A DNA stretch of 64,000 nucleotides from Oscheius dolichura (GCA_932521035.1 OW051492.1:2356001-2420000), one strand, 5' to 3'. Counted from the stretch's first letter, positions 46,507 through 57,125 are shown. Notes: generated by a model from the letters alone, not told the origin. Made by a program: numbers and translations.

Positions 46507-47700
46507 ATGTATAGCTGCATTGAGTATTCGGAGGAATTCACGGCTTATGCCGACTTCCTTCAAGGATCCTTCACCCTGAAGCATCTCCTCCGGGCCCCGC
46601 TGGATTTATGCAGAATCCCTGACCATCTCTGTGTGAAGATTGCCTCCCAGGTCTCTTTCCTCCCTATAAAATAACCCGACTCTTTCAGCAGTATCTCCTA
46701 ACGTCCCTAAACCTCGCCTCGACCAACTCCAGGTACTGTAACCTAGTGGACTCGGTTTTTTCTCAAAATCCATATGTAGTTTTCCTTCGTTAGCTTTTCC
46801 AAGACCATAAGAAGGTAGGGGCATTGCATGCCGAAATATTTTTCTTCCCAGGACGCCTGCCGAGGGGAGGCCGGCTGTTCGCTCCTTCAAACTTCTGTAA
46901 GGGCCATTTGATCAATCTATCGGTGAACATTTGGATTCGAACTATTCACGAAGCTATTCGAGATTGTCGGTATTTGTTGCAAATAGATCGACAACTAGCC
47001 AAGAAAGTCTACGAGCAGGAGATAGCTCTTCTAAACATAAAGTAAAGGGAGCCATTCTCTCACTCCAATCTTGTTTTCAGTCATCGACATATCAGTCTCT
47101 TATGGGAGAAGGAGGGCCGAAGAAGGTATGCCTCCGGTCTATTTCTGACGAATTGTGGAAGAAAATACTCCCAAAGGTCTTATCCTCCCCTTTTTTGGGA
47201 ATAACTCAGATCATTTAGGCAGCCGGCGTGGCAGCGACCCGTCTGGCCAGGACCCTGTCGACTGTGGCTGCTCTCCTCGAAGAATACATCCAATCTGTTG
47301 TGCCCATTCGATTTATGGTGGAATTAGAACAAGCGGGATCAACAGATGCTCGCTTCCTTATCCCCCCACGAATGGCAGAAGTCACGCCTGTACAAGTGTT
47401 CCCTATTTCGGGTATCCTCCCCCTTTACCCCGAGCTTTCCCATATTTCAAGTGTTCCCTCGTTCAACCGTACAGCCAACCTCTATCTCCGACAGATGAGA
47501 TAATAATTAGAGAGTTGCGAGATGGATACTACGCTTGTACATCAGGACAACAGAAGAGAATAGATAATATACGTAGAGTAGTTGGCCATGGACCTGAAGC
47601 GCGGGATGTCTACTACCCAGGAAGGCGGCCAGCCAAGCCAGCGGAACCGGAAATGTATCAGGAGATTTTCTTGTCTCTTTATGGGAAAAGCTGTAAATAA
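46507..47700 (+). CDS. Loop gene (YSEE-type), unrecognised
   Basis: Exons 46507-46650, 46689-46775, 46852-46896, 47081-47125 and from 47219 are all phase 0. I end the gene at 47700 by adding a 44-base intron after HIS (47454-47497) so that the conserved exon GHGPEARDVYYPGRRPAKPA to YGKSCK is included. If that intron is not used, the stop is at 47503. AATAAA overlaps the stop at 47700, which favours the longer form. The N-terminus is IEYSEEFTAYADFLQGSFTL. A helical middle part (ARTLSTVAALLEEYIQSVVP) is followed by RFLIPPRMAEVTPVQ. A 5' fragment of a second copy is at 37171-37470. Function unknown. Confidence 0.5.
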
Positions 47701-47805
47701 AAAGTTATTACTTCTCTTTTCCCCCTGAATTATCTTTTCTGACAAATTGGCAATCTGCCAGCTGATTCACATTCTTCAAGTAAGTTTCGCAATCCATCCT
47801 AGTCT

Positions 47806-47955
47806 CCTTATTAGTTGGCAACTTGCCATAAGCAGTGTTTGTTTGTTTTTCAGCTTATCTCCGCCCACGTTTTTTTGTAAAATTATGGGCGGGAAAATCC
47901 TCGAAAATTCTGGAGGAAATAATTGCGAAATAATTGGACAATTGGAAAGATAAGG
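47806..47955. promoter_or_regulatory. GATA-type motifs upstream of gene A
   Basis: AGCTTATCTCC near 47852 and GAAAGATAAGG near 47943, with the TGTTTGTTTTTC word between conserved mirror flanks. One site present on the left (CTTATCAG) reads CTTATTAG here. Confidence 0.3.
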
Positions 47956-48114
47956 AGTATAAAGGGGGCGGGGCTGGGGGCGGGCCTACTAACTAGTAAG
48001 TTAACTGTCATTAGCATATGATTATCCCTCCTCGGGGGTTTCCTCTGCTTTTCCTCTCTCCTTCCCTTCTTTCTTTGCTAATAAACAAGAAGTTCTTATT
48101 TACTTTTCAGAAGG

Positions 48115-48881
48115 ATGAACGGACAAGTACCAAGGAATCCCCCGAAAAAAGCCAAGCGACGATATTGTGGTAGAGCAATCTCTCCCAGTAATTGAATTTT
48201 TAGGAACGGAAGTCCGGGCAATGGCCATGGTGCTCTTGCAACACGGTACAGTAATCAAAAATTCTGGAGGAGCGGTCCCAGACGAGGTTTTTGAGAAAAT
48301 GGCTCTGGCTACGGAAGGCAAACAGTCCTTTGATCGAGTGAAGCTCTGGTATTACAGCGTGAAATACGTCCGAGAACGTGTCAGTTATTCTGAAAAATAG
48401 TATGAAATGAGCATTTTTTAGGAGAACAGGTGGACTTCCATCGTCGAGAAGGCCCTTTTCCCAGAAGAGCAGGAAAAACTCTACGAGATAATGTTTGCCA
48501 AGGGGCTGATGCTGTGGGACGGCGTAGTCAACATGTCTATCTATCCTAAGGAGGGCTATGAGAGTCAGGAGAAGGTCGAACTGGATAAAGGCAAGTAGAA
48601 ATGAAAGAAGGGAAGGGAAACAACAACTTTTAGAGAATTCAAGGGGCAGTGCTGTTAGGAATAATGGCATGGCCCAGCCTCCTCCACCTTATCATTCTGT
48701 CACTGACCAAACTAAACTACTGGAAGCAAGGGGAATGGGATGCTTCGACTTTCCCAAGAAGGAAGGCGCCAACTGCCCTGCTCCGAGTGCTCCTCATGAG
48801 GGACTGATGGAAACTGCCTGGTTTCATGAACTAGGAGCCGAGAAACAGAAGACTGTCCTCAAGGAACGTCGCCGCCAATGA
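48115..48881 (+). CDS. Cluster-family protein A (type I tail, PPxY)
   Basis: Four exons (48115-48169, 48204-48379, 48422-48590, 48634-48881) close in phase to 215 residues. The third intron uses a GC donor (AAAG/GCAAGT), where the partner gene B has GT. N-terminus: NGQVPRNPPKKAKRRYCG. Core: TEVRAMAMVLLQHGTVIKNS, VPDEVFEKMALATEGKQSFD, VKLWYYSVKYVRER, NRWTSIVEKALFPEEQEKLY, EIMFAKG. The tail contains a PPxY motif (MAQPPPPYHSV), GMGCFDF and FHELGAEKQKTVLKERRRQ. An acceptor (TTTTCAG) lies 4 bases upstream of the ATG, suggesting a 5' UTR intron or trans-splicing. Function unknown. Confidence 0.8.
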
Positions 48882-49979
48882 AGGCGACTCCTCTTCTTCC
48901 TCAATACTGTGATTATCAGCTTTTCAACTACTTGTAAAAAACAAACGGATAATAGATTGTATTTATAGTTTTGCTCGCTTGATTTTTCTACTTCTTTGGG
49001 GTACGCTGGGATCTTCTTACTCACTTTACCAAGGCCAAACTCTTCTTTGCCGCTTCGATAGGAAAGCACCTTAGCGTGGAGCATCCTCATAGGCTATGAG
49101 TCATAGCCGAGCCAACCAAATTAAGCCCATGTGGTCTCCGAGTGAAGGAGGGGTTGACTAGGAAGACCCAGGGACTGTCAGGTGTGATGCCCTCAATCGG
49201 CTGGCTAGCGGGTCAATCGCGTATTTACCACAACCTAGGGCACCAGATGACCATCGTATTGGTTCTCTTTCCTCTTTTACTATCTTCTGAACTCTCTTAT
49301 TTCCCACAATCTGGTCATTTCTCCTTATCAGTTCTTGTTACCTTCTGGCAAACGTTCCTTGTTTGCTCGGAGTCCAGTCATCGCTGCCCCTCCCTCCAAA
49401 AAGGAAGTAGACACTGGTGAGAAAATGAACTAATACGAATAATTACGAAATATTACGCCATGCTTCGTGAACATTCTAGAAAACAAAGAAGAGCCCGGAA
49501 AAGGCGGGAACTGATAAGGGAACAGTCATTTGATTGAGCTTCTCTCCTTGGCGGGCTTCTTCGTCGAATTCCTCTCTCGATTCCTTTTTATTTTTATTTT
49601 CTCAATTAAATTAACAACACAATTAGTCTCCATAGCATAATACATAATAACTAGTCATTAATTCCGTTAATTTTCAAATCCAGCCATTTCTAGGGCTACT
49701 TCTCCCCAATTTTCGATTTCTCCTCGGGATCACACCTCTTCTTATCAACCAGGTCCTATTATTTCTTCCTTTGGAGCTTCTTATCGCCGTCTCTCTTGAG
49801 CAATGAACCCAGGCAAAGTTGTGATGAACAAAACAGTAGAAGGCAACTACCGGCTCCTCCCGTCTCTTCGCCTACTTCTTTCAATTCCTCCGCTTTTCCC
49901 TTTTTATTTCCATTCCCTATGGTCAATTTCTCCCCTTTCCTAACAAAAAACAAAGAAAACAGTACCGTTATTTCAGAAA
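48882..49979. other. Spacer between genes A and D
   Basis: From about 49285 onward it mirrors 43415-42720 and includes the GATA-type motifs. The part before that is not matched on the left arm. No gene supported. Confidence 0.5.
49325..49520. promoter_or_regulatory. GATA-type motifs upstream of gene D
   Basis: CTCCTTATCAG near 49324 and AACTGATAAGG near 49508; mirror of the sites upstream of gene C. Confidence 0.35.
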
Positions 49980-50702
49980 ATGACCACTCAAACCACATTC
50001 TACCAGCTGAAAAGCACCAAGCAAGGATATTGCAGTAGGGCTTCCATTCAATTTTTAATTAATCAAGATATTTTAGAATCTGAAATAATAGAGATGACTC
50101 GTGTCATCTTCGACAACTCCACAACCATCCAACATTTTGGTGGTACCGTCTCCCAAGAGATATTCGAACAAATGGCCGAGGCGACTCAAGGGAGGAGAAC
50201 CCCCGAGCAGATGCGCTCCTGGCTGGCAAACCTCAAGAAGACCTTCGAGGATGTGAGTCATTGTAGGTCCAGAAAATGATACCTTCCTTAGGAAAAGAGA
50301 CTGACGAAGGCTGTACAACAGGCCCTGTCTCCCGATGATCTGGTGAAATTGGTCGGAATCATCTTCGCCAAAGGACCTCCGGATACAAAGCCGCCAATCC
50401 CTCTCTACCCGCCCTTACCGGAGCAGAAATTGGAACGTACGGATGAAAATGGTAAGCAGAGGGAGGATACGGTATAAGAATATTTGAAATTTGTAGAGAA
50501 TATGATGAATTCCTCCACTGGGTCTCTAACAAAGGAACAGAAGAAGAAAAGAGTCGGGTGTTTTAGCTTCTTGAAGAAGAGACACGGTAGTCAGGGGGAT
50601 CTATCCACGGACGCCTATGGAGGACCTTTGGAACTTCTCGGATATGATGAACTGGGAGCCGACAAGAAGGAAACAAGTCGACTGGGACACCATCTTGGCT
50701 AA
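49980..50702 (+). CDS. Cluster-family protein D (type I tail), right-arm copy
   Basis: Exons 49980-50034, 50077-50252, 50292-50451 and 50497-50702 close in phase to 198 residues. It is the mirror twin of gene C and differs only in the tail (ELGADKKE here, ELGAEKKE there). Introns and upstream DNA are also almost identical, so the pair is either recent or kept alike by gene conversion. Type I tail without PPxY but with the Pro-rich PPIPLYPPLPEQK. Function unknown. Confidence 0.78.
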
Positions 50703-51118
50703 AGCGATCTCCTCTTATTCTCCGTCTTTCCACACACAGTGATCTTCTTTTTTTTACTACGGATATTTACAAGTACAATATGGCTAATAAATGTTGGTAT
50801 CCGACTTTGTTCACGTAATTGGGGCGTAGGTTAGAAACGGATTATAACGTATGGGCCATAACTTATGACGCGCCCTGATAACGGCCCCAAATCCTCTCCT
50901 TCTATTGGCTTTCCCCATTTCGACTATGCTTCGTAATCCATTTCCGTGTTTATAACCGTGGCAGCCGGATCTCCTCTTTATGGTAAACAACGGTGAGAAA
51001 TGATAAAGAGCAGGTACTAATTCTATTTACGGGTTTCTTTATAAAACTTCAACTTTCCACTCTATTCCCTTCTTTCTTTCCCTCTTTTCCAAATTTATAA
51101 ATTCCAGTTTCCACAGAA

Positions 51119-51930
51119 ATGAGTCTTGCTCCTCTTCCTCACAAGGACAGCAAATTCTGTGGTGAGTTAGCCCTTCTACTGGGATAATTTTCCCTTTTCC
51201 AGGAGATGAAGTCCAGAAGATGACTAGGAGCCTACTGGACAATGTCTACCTATTCAGAGTATCGGAGGTGCAGAGAGATCACATCACTGCTTCCGGACAC
51301 GTCATTTTCAGGTCGAGGCATTTGATAAGATGGCCGAGTCACTGCGGGGCAAGCGGACAAAGGAGCAGGTCCGGGCCTGGTGGTACAATTTGAAGAAGAT
51401 CTACCAAGAGGTACGGAATTTGCCATTCTTGACCTATTCCTCCTCCGATGATTTCAGGAGGGGCGCTGGACTGAGGTTGTTAAGAAATCTATCCTCGAAG
51501 ATCATAAAAACCAGCTGATTGAGCTGATCACTGGCCCGAAACCAACTGTTATTCTGAAGAGTTCAGCTGAATCAGTGGAAAGGAATGCTCCTGGTGAAGC
51601 GGCTCTTCGAAGTGAGGAAGAGACAAATGGAAATGAAAACATAAACAAGGGTAAGATATGCTCCAGTAGGAAAGAGAAGAAGAATTTAGATGAGATATTC
51701 TACAAGGGATCAATCCAATCCGAGCAGATCTGCAGCAGCGATGCTATGGAAGTACACCAGGGCGAGGAAAGCGCCATCAGTAAGGGGAATGAGTCGATCG
51801 AAAAGGCTATTCAAGGTAAAAATTGAGACAAATAGACTGATTAGGAAGTTCAGAGGCTATTCTGAAGCTCTACAAAGTATTGAGCCCGGGGGGACGGAAG
51901 GGAGTTCGCCAGGCAATCGAGCAGTTGTAA
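51119..51930 (+). CDS. Cluster-family protein E (type II tail), right-arm copy
   Basis: Six exons (51119-51161, 51203-51267, 51312-51410, 51458-51650, 51690-51815, 51854-51930) close in phase to 200 residues. The 65-base and 99-base exons encode the core (DEVQKMTRSLLDNVYLFRVS; EAFDKMAESLRGKRTKEQVR, AWWYNLKKIYQE) and have exactly the same lengths in gene G. GRWTEVVKKSILEDHKNQLI follows. The tail is acidic and ends EAILKLYKVLSPGGRKGVRQ, AIEQL. This is the type II tail shared with F and G and differs from types A-D. No signal peptide. Function unknown. Confidence 0.75.
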
Positions 51931-52711
51931 GCCCTCGTTCCTCGAAGACATAAATACTTGCTAGCGTTTCTGCTTCATTTGTTCATATTTTTCTCGTACT
52001 TATAAATGTATATGTTCTTTATCTCTAACTACAATGAATCTATAACTACAATGAAAATCTTGATTAAAATTAAGCCAAGGGACGGATGCTGTGAGACGGC
52101 GTAGACAAGGAGATTTACTGATGACTAGGGCTATTCTCATTCCCCCCGTCTACCGGACTATAGATGGTTCAGTGGTTTCATAGATGTTTACTTAAATAGA
52201 AACTATGTGGGCTAGTGGGCCCCTCACTTGTGCTTCCCCCGGCGGGTGCTCGCCGTCCCTCAAAGAGGCGAGAGAGGCGGCCAGCGCAGAGAGTGCTAGA
52301 GTGCTAGAGCGCTATGACCAGTAGTCAGAACAGTAGTCAAAATATCCGTCTATCCTAAAGGCGGCTATAATACTCACTTGTCAGGAGAAGGGGGAACAGG
52401 ATACAGGCAAGTAGAAGCTCTACATGCGCAATCACTGATCTTACTTCTAAACTATATTACTGGTATGCAAACGGTATTTATAGATTTGCTCATGATAAAA
52501 AAATCAAATTCGATATTTCTATTATTGTGGGAATCCGCGTTGACATCTTCTCAACCACTGTGCTCCTCTGGCATTTGGTATCTGCGGTAATGTAACTCTT
52601 TCCTACTCTGTTTCCCCGGAAAAGTACTTTTGCCCTCAACCGAACAAACATATGGTGCCATCTGGGCCACGGAGGCATCCGGCGTCTCATTAACAGGTCT
52701 CAGCTGTTTTT
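51931..52711. other. Right-arm intergenic stretch
   Basis: To about 52380 it mirrors the left-arm DNA near 39.9-40.3 kb. From there to 52711 it differs from the left arm, which carries the tandem block instead. No gene seen. Confidence 0.5.
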
Positions 52712-53580
52712 ATGGGATTTCGCGGTAAACATCACACCCGCTATCGCGCTTCTGTTCTCTCTATTTCGGGCTCCGATATTTTATACGACTGGCCAACTAC
52801 TTCTTCAGTCACTTTTCCAGACCTTTCGACAAGGTGTTGGGTAAGAACTATCCGGGGCGAGCTCTTACTCCGTAAGACTTATCGGAATACAATTGACATA
52901 AACCAGACATTTTTGATCTATCCCCAGGGTCGCGTAGGTCCTGTGCCAAGTAGAGCGTTTGCCCTAGGAAATGAGTCCATATGGCGTTTAAAATAACGAC
53001 AATTAGCCTCGACAAAACACACCCATCTAGAGGTGATCCCCGCTAGCCCTTTCGGTGAAAAATAAGCTCTCTCCTCTCCAGAAAATCGTTATAACTATTT
53101 CCATCAAGGAATCTTCTACGTATTGTTGCAACACTCTAGGTGCCATAAATTGGGGCTAATGGGAAACATGAAGCGGCATCTACTGCCCTCACTTACACTC
53201 TTTCACGAATGTTGCCAATGAATGCTCTGAATGCCAAGCCCCAATGTTCTAGCGATTATTTGGGAGTCGATCTATTAGAATGGTTTCTCGAAGATTATCT
53301 CTTGAGCAAATTGAGGTGGAATGCTGAACCAACGAATCAGTTTGTTCCTAAGGGCGTCAAAAGTTTGGGAAATACCATTTCGAAACTTCTGGAAGGCATT
53401 CGCATGTTCTGGAACACGAAGTGGGCGGGGATAGGCACACCAGCAGCCATTCGTAGTTGGCGCTCTATCCGCGGGGCGTGCTGCCTGGATTCCACTCCTC
53501 TTTACTCTGCTCTTTTTTACCTTCTTCTCTTCTTGAAATGTAGGCAATTTTTACCCCTGGCCCAAGATAAGCCACGCTGA
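52712..53580 (+). pseudogene. Unrecognised mirror coding region, right copy
   Basis: The equivalent of 37983-39013. The first part encodes LFLWDFAVNITPAIALLFSL in one frame and, after indels relative to the left copy, INQTFLIYPQGRVGPVPSRA in another. The second part is open from the ATG at 53218 (MNALNAKPQCSSDYLGVDLL) to 53580. I do not recognise it. Frame differences between the arms suggest at least one copy is broken. Confidence 0.3.
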
Positions 53581-53812
53581 CCGTTGGAACCAATCCCTGG
53601 CTGGTCCATGGCCTATTGTAAAAAGTTGAAGTTTTATTCATGGAGGGTTCTAAAAACCGAAGCGCCCCCGCTAAGCGTCGGCCCTTTTCCACCGACCAAA
53701 TCATTGGACCCTTATTTTTCCATTGGAACCCTATTTTTTGATTGGTTGACTAGAAAGGGAATAGAAGGAAACCGGTCCAAAAACCAATCATAAATGCACA
53801 GGATTTATCAGA

Positions 53813-54389
53813 TAATGGGGCTTATCTATAAAGCTTATCGTTTACAGCAGAGCAAACACTCTGACGGTGAATCCTAGATTTCAGGTGGTATTTTCTTTTT
53901 CTTTTTTTTCCAGAAATTTCTCAATAAGGAGAAGTTACCGCTGGGCGGAGAGCAAACACGAGCAAAGAGGCGGGGCTGGCCTAAAATATAGCCAATCAGG
54001 CTTGTTGGAACTTGCTGGAAGCGAGGACTCCTTCCCTGTAAAGCGCGGCTCCGAAGCAGAGTCAGCGCTCTCCCCGTCAGGGAGTCCTCGTGGTTCTTCT
54101 ACATCCTTTTATACGTGTTCAGACTAGGAAGCCGCGCGACAGCCCCCCCCCCCCCCCTGAGCACGTTGATCTGCGAAAAATGTAAAAAAGATAATATCGT
54201 GAGTATCGTGAGCAAAAAACTATTGCTCCATCACGTTTGCTTTACTCTGCCTTCTTTTGTGTTTATCTCTCTTATTGACGTTTAATATTTCAGGCTGAAC
54301 ATTTTTGAGGTTTACAATGATTACTTACGGTAATCGTTAAACCTATTAAACTTGAAGGTTGTCTTTCAGATTCCAGCGAAATTGTCATA
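53813..54389. other. Flank outside the palindrome, with short hairpin and poly-C
   Basis: CGAGGACTCC near 54023 and GGAGTCCTCG near 54082 form an inverted repeat of about 16 bp with small mismatches. A run of about 15 C lies at 54147-54162. No gene supported. Confidence 0.5.
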
Positions 54390-56409
54390 ATGGTGAAGAC
54401 ATTTCTACAGAATAAGGATTTTAAATGTGATACTCTGGTAAGCCAGAAATGTTCCTAGTTGAGCCCGAATAATCACCACTTTTAGCTGGCCGATATAGTG
54501 TACAACCAAGCTGTTACCACTATGAAAGATAAAGTGACCAAAAATTTTAAATGTGATGCTCAAAATAGAATGGAATTAACTCCGGGCGACGTCAAAGACT
54601 GGTTCAGCCGCGCATATAAAGGAGGCAGAATGCAGAAACAGATAACAAACAACTGTACGGAAGATCAGATACGGGATTTTGAAGCTCTCTGTAAAAAGGA
54701 AAGTAATCTAACCGGTATGTTCCTATGGTTTTTTGACATTTTCAAAAAAAACGTTATTCAAAAACATCTATTTTACAGACGAGGAGTTCCAGAAGTTGAT
54801 TAGAACTGTGCTGAAGAATGCGCACTTGTTGACAGTTTCAGAGGTAGGGGAATCTTATCATTTCTTCCCTCATCTAATCGGTTACATCATGTTCAGGACG
54901 AAGTTTTTGCCAAAATGGCCACGTCAATTTCTCAGAAACGGACAAAGGAAGATGTCAAAAGACTTTGGTATAATATGAAGGCCATCTATCAAAAGGTACG
55001 GTATTCAACCTCTTTTCATTTCTATGGTCCATATAATTAGACTATGGATACTAGTCTTTTCCTTTTGTTTCTTTTTTCTTATATAAAATGACAAAAAATA
55101 TTCAGGACAAAGTACTAATAACGCCTGTAAAAACTACTACTACTACATCCGAACAGACACAGCTAAAAAAGCTGCTGCAAGAGGAGGAAGTATCCTCTTC
55201 GGTGGAAAACAGTTTTGTGGCAACTCCGCCTCCCGGGCACGATCGGGACAGGCTTCTCCTTGGCAGGTTTTTATAATAAAAAAGTGAAAGTAAATTCAGA
55301 AGCCATTAAGAACATTTACTGTACAATGAGTCCTCAAGGGAAGGAGAGTGTGAGAGTCCAGCTTGCCCTTGATTCATCATTAGAAGAACTAAGTATCTCA
55401 GCGTCCCCTCGTCCCTAGTTATCCGACTGAAGCACTAGTTAACCTTACTTAACCTTGTTAAAATAAATTATGATAAAGGCCATTGTGTCCAATTTCTGCT
55501 CCGGTGAAGGAAACATCTTGACGTTTTGGTCCCATCTTCTTTCTTACCCATACCAAAACCACCCTGGAGACTTCTAACAAACCCATTGAACGGTGGCGGC
55601 AGAAAAAAACCTGTAAACACGAAGTCCCCACAAGTTATAGTTCTTAGCAGTGTTGAAAGGGTCAACCCTGACGTTGGGTCTCATTGCGCCGGGAATAGCA
55701 TTTCCCCTCTGTTTACTGTGCAATAATTAGAGCACAGAAATCAATACAACGGGTTGTCCCGTTCACCTACATTTGATTGTCGGGCCAGGGCGACCTATTT
55801 TTCAAATTCCGGCTTAAAGGTCAGGTCAAGGTCGACCAGACCGACCTGGCCTAGGGCAACCTGGCCTTCGACCCATATATGCTCTATCAGTAAAGTTAAA
55901 AGTTCTGACCTTAAAGACAAGAGCCAAGTGTAGTTAACAAGGGTTTATTACAGGAGGGACAAAGGGAGATCAAGGTAAGCTGGGAGATCGGGACCAAGTT
56001 CGCGGGCTCAATCCATGAGATCAGCTCCCGAGGGTCGATGAGATCTTGATCGGTGCGACGGAGCGCTTTTATAGGCGCGTGGGGGTGGACTGAAAGCTTT
56101 TGGATTAGTCAGTTCTAAGGGATCAGCTGAGAATCCTGATCCCTTACATATCCAACGATTCCGATTTTAGGCGAAAATCTGGAATGCTGCTGTGTGGAGA
56201 CTTGTTAGCGAACAAGCCAAGACGAAGCTCATAGGATACATCGATGCATCGTCATCTGCTGAGGAAAGTGGGGAAGAGTCGATGGAGAATGCTATCCAGG
56301 GTAGGAATAAATAAAAAAGGAAGGATTAGATAGTTTAGAAGCAATACTGAAGCTCTACAAAGCTCTGAGCTTGGAGAAACAGGAGCAAGTCCGCCGGGCA
56401 ATGGAGTAG
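54390..56409 (+). CDS. Cluster-family protein G (type II tail), interrupted by a long intron
   Basis: Six exons (54390-54437, 54486-54714, 54779-54843, 54897-54995, 56171-56300, 56339-56409) close in phase to 213 residues. The second exon adds a unit not seen in E/F (NRMELTPGDVKDWFSRAYKG). Exons 3 and 4 (65 and 99 bases) carry the core: DEEFQKLIRTVLKNAHLLTV, DEVFAKMATSISQKRTKEDV, RLWYNMKAIYQK. The end is EAILKLYKALSLEKQEQVRR as in E/F. Intron 5 is 1175 bases long and contains repeat DNA copied from 37040-37150. A frame at 55106-55276 directly after an acceptor could be an alternative last exon, ending GHDRDRLLLGRFL, with AATAAA at about 55460. Confidence 0.65.
55670..55800. repeat. Repeat copy inside gene G intron 5
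   Basis: Almost identical to 37040-37160 and related to 46400-46500, the DNA that precedes the YSEE exon. The match ends abruptly at GATTGTCG. The YSEE exon itself is missing here. Confidence 0.65.
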
Positions 56410-57060
56410 CTGTAATCTGCCTCGAACTCGGGCTACTTTCTGACTTACCTGTTCCGTTTGTTACTATTTTACTCGTAGTATGACCTGTTATTTTGAGAAT
56501 CGAATAAAAATAAAGGTTACTGAGTTGGGATTTTCCATTTACAACCTACTTTAGTCCATTTCCGACGGCTATTTCACGAATTGAGAGTTATACCTGCCTT
56601 TGTTGCAGGACCTACTAAATAGAAACGACCCTTGTGCAGCATTCTTGAATAATTGAGCCAAAAACGAAGGACTGATAACAGAAACCCGAGAAGACGCGCC
56701 TCTCCTTGGGAAGTGGACTACAGTCAGCCACTTGGCGTCACTTTGGTTCTCAGATGGTTACTAGGGTGGGCCCTAAGTTCGTGCAATGCCTCGGCATTAT
56801 TCACTGGAACGGGCTATCTCAAAACGGATTGCTGGTCCTTGTTCCTTTCACCGAGAGCCATTCGGAGGAACATTCACTTTTGCTGTAGGCCTATTTGGTG
56901 AGTTTTGGCGAGGGTCGGAAGTTCACGCCGAAACTCATTCAAGCTTTTTCGGCCACAAGACGACCCCCTCCAAATTTTCGATGTATTGGGGGAAACATAA
57001 CTTTTTGTGCTCTTTCTAACGGTATTCTCGGTTTTTCCGAAAATGGGTCCGTCGCGAGAT

Positions 57061-57125
57061 CGCCATGGCGCAGCAGGTAGGTGGCGCGACATAGATAGAG
57101 AGACCACGGGTTCGGAAGGGGCCAA
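57061..57125 (+). repeat. tRNA-headed module 4
   Basis: TGGCGCAGCAGG (A-box-like) and GGTTCGGAAGG (degenerate B box), followed by CATTTTTGCATTTTTTTT. Confidence 0.5.

Larger units (their letters stand above)
47525..53812. repeat. Right arm of the palindrome
   Basis: Inverted copy of the left arm, shorter because it lacks the two left-arm insertions. The outer limit is near TTTATCAGATAATGG at about 53800, matching about 37905 on the left. Confidence 0.9.
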
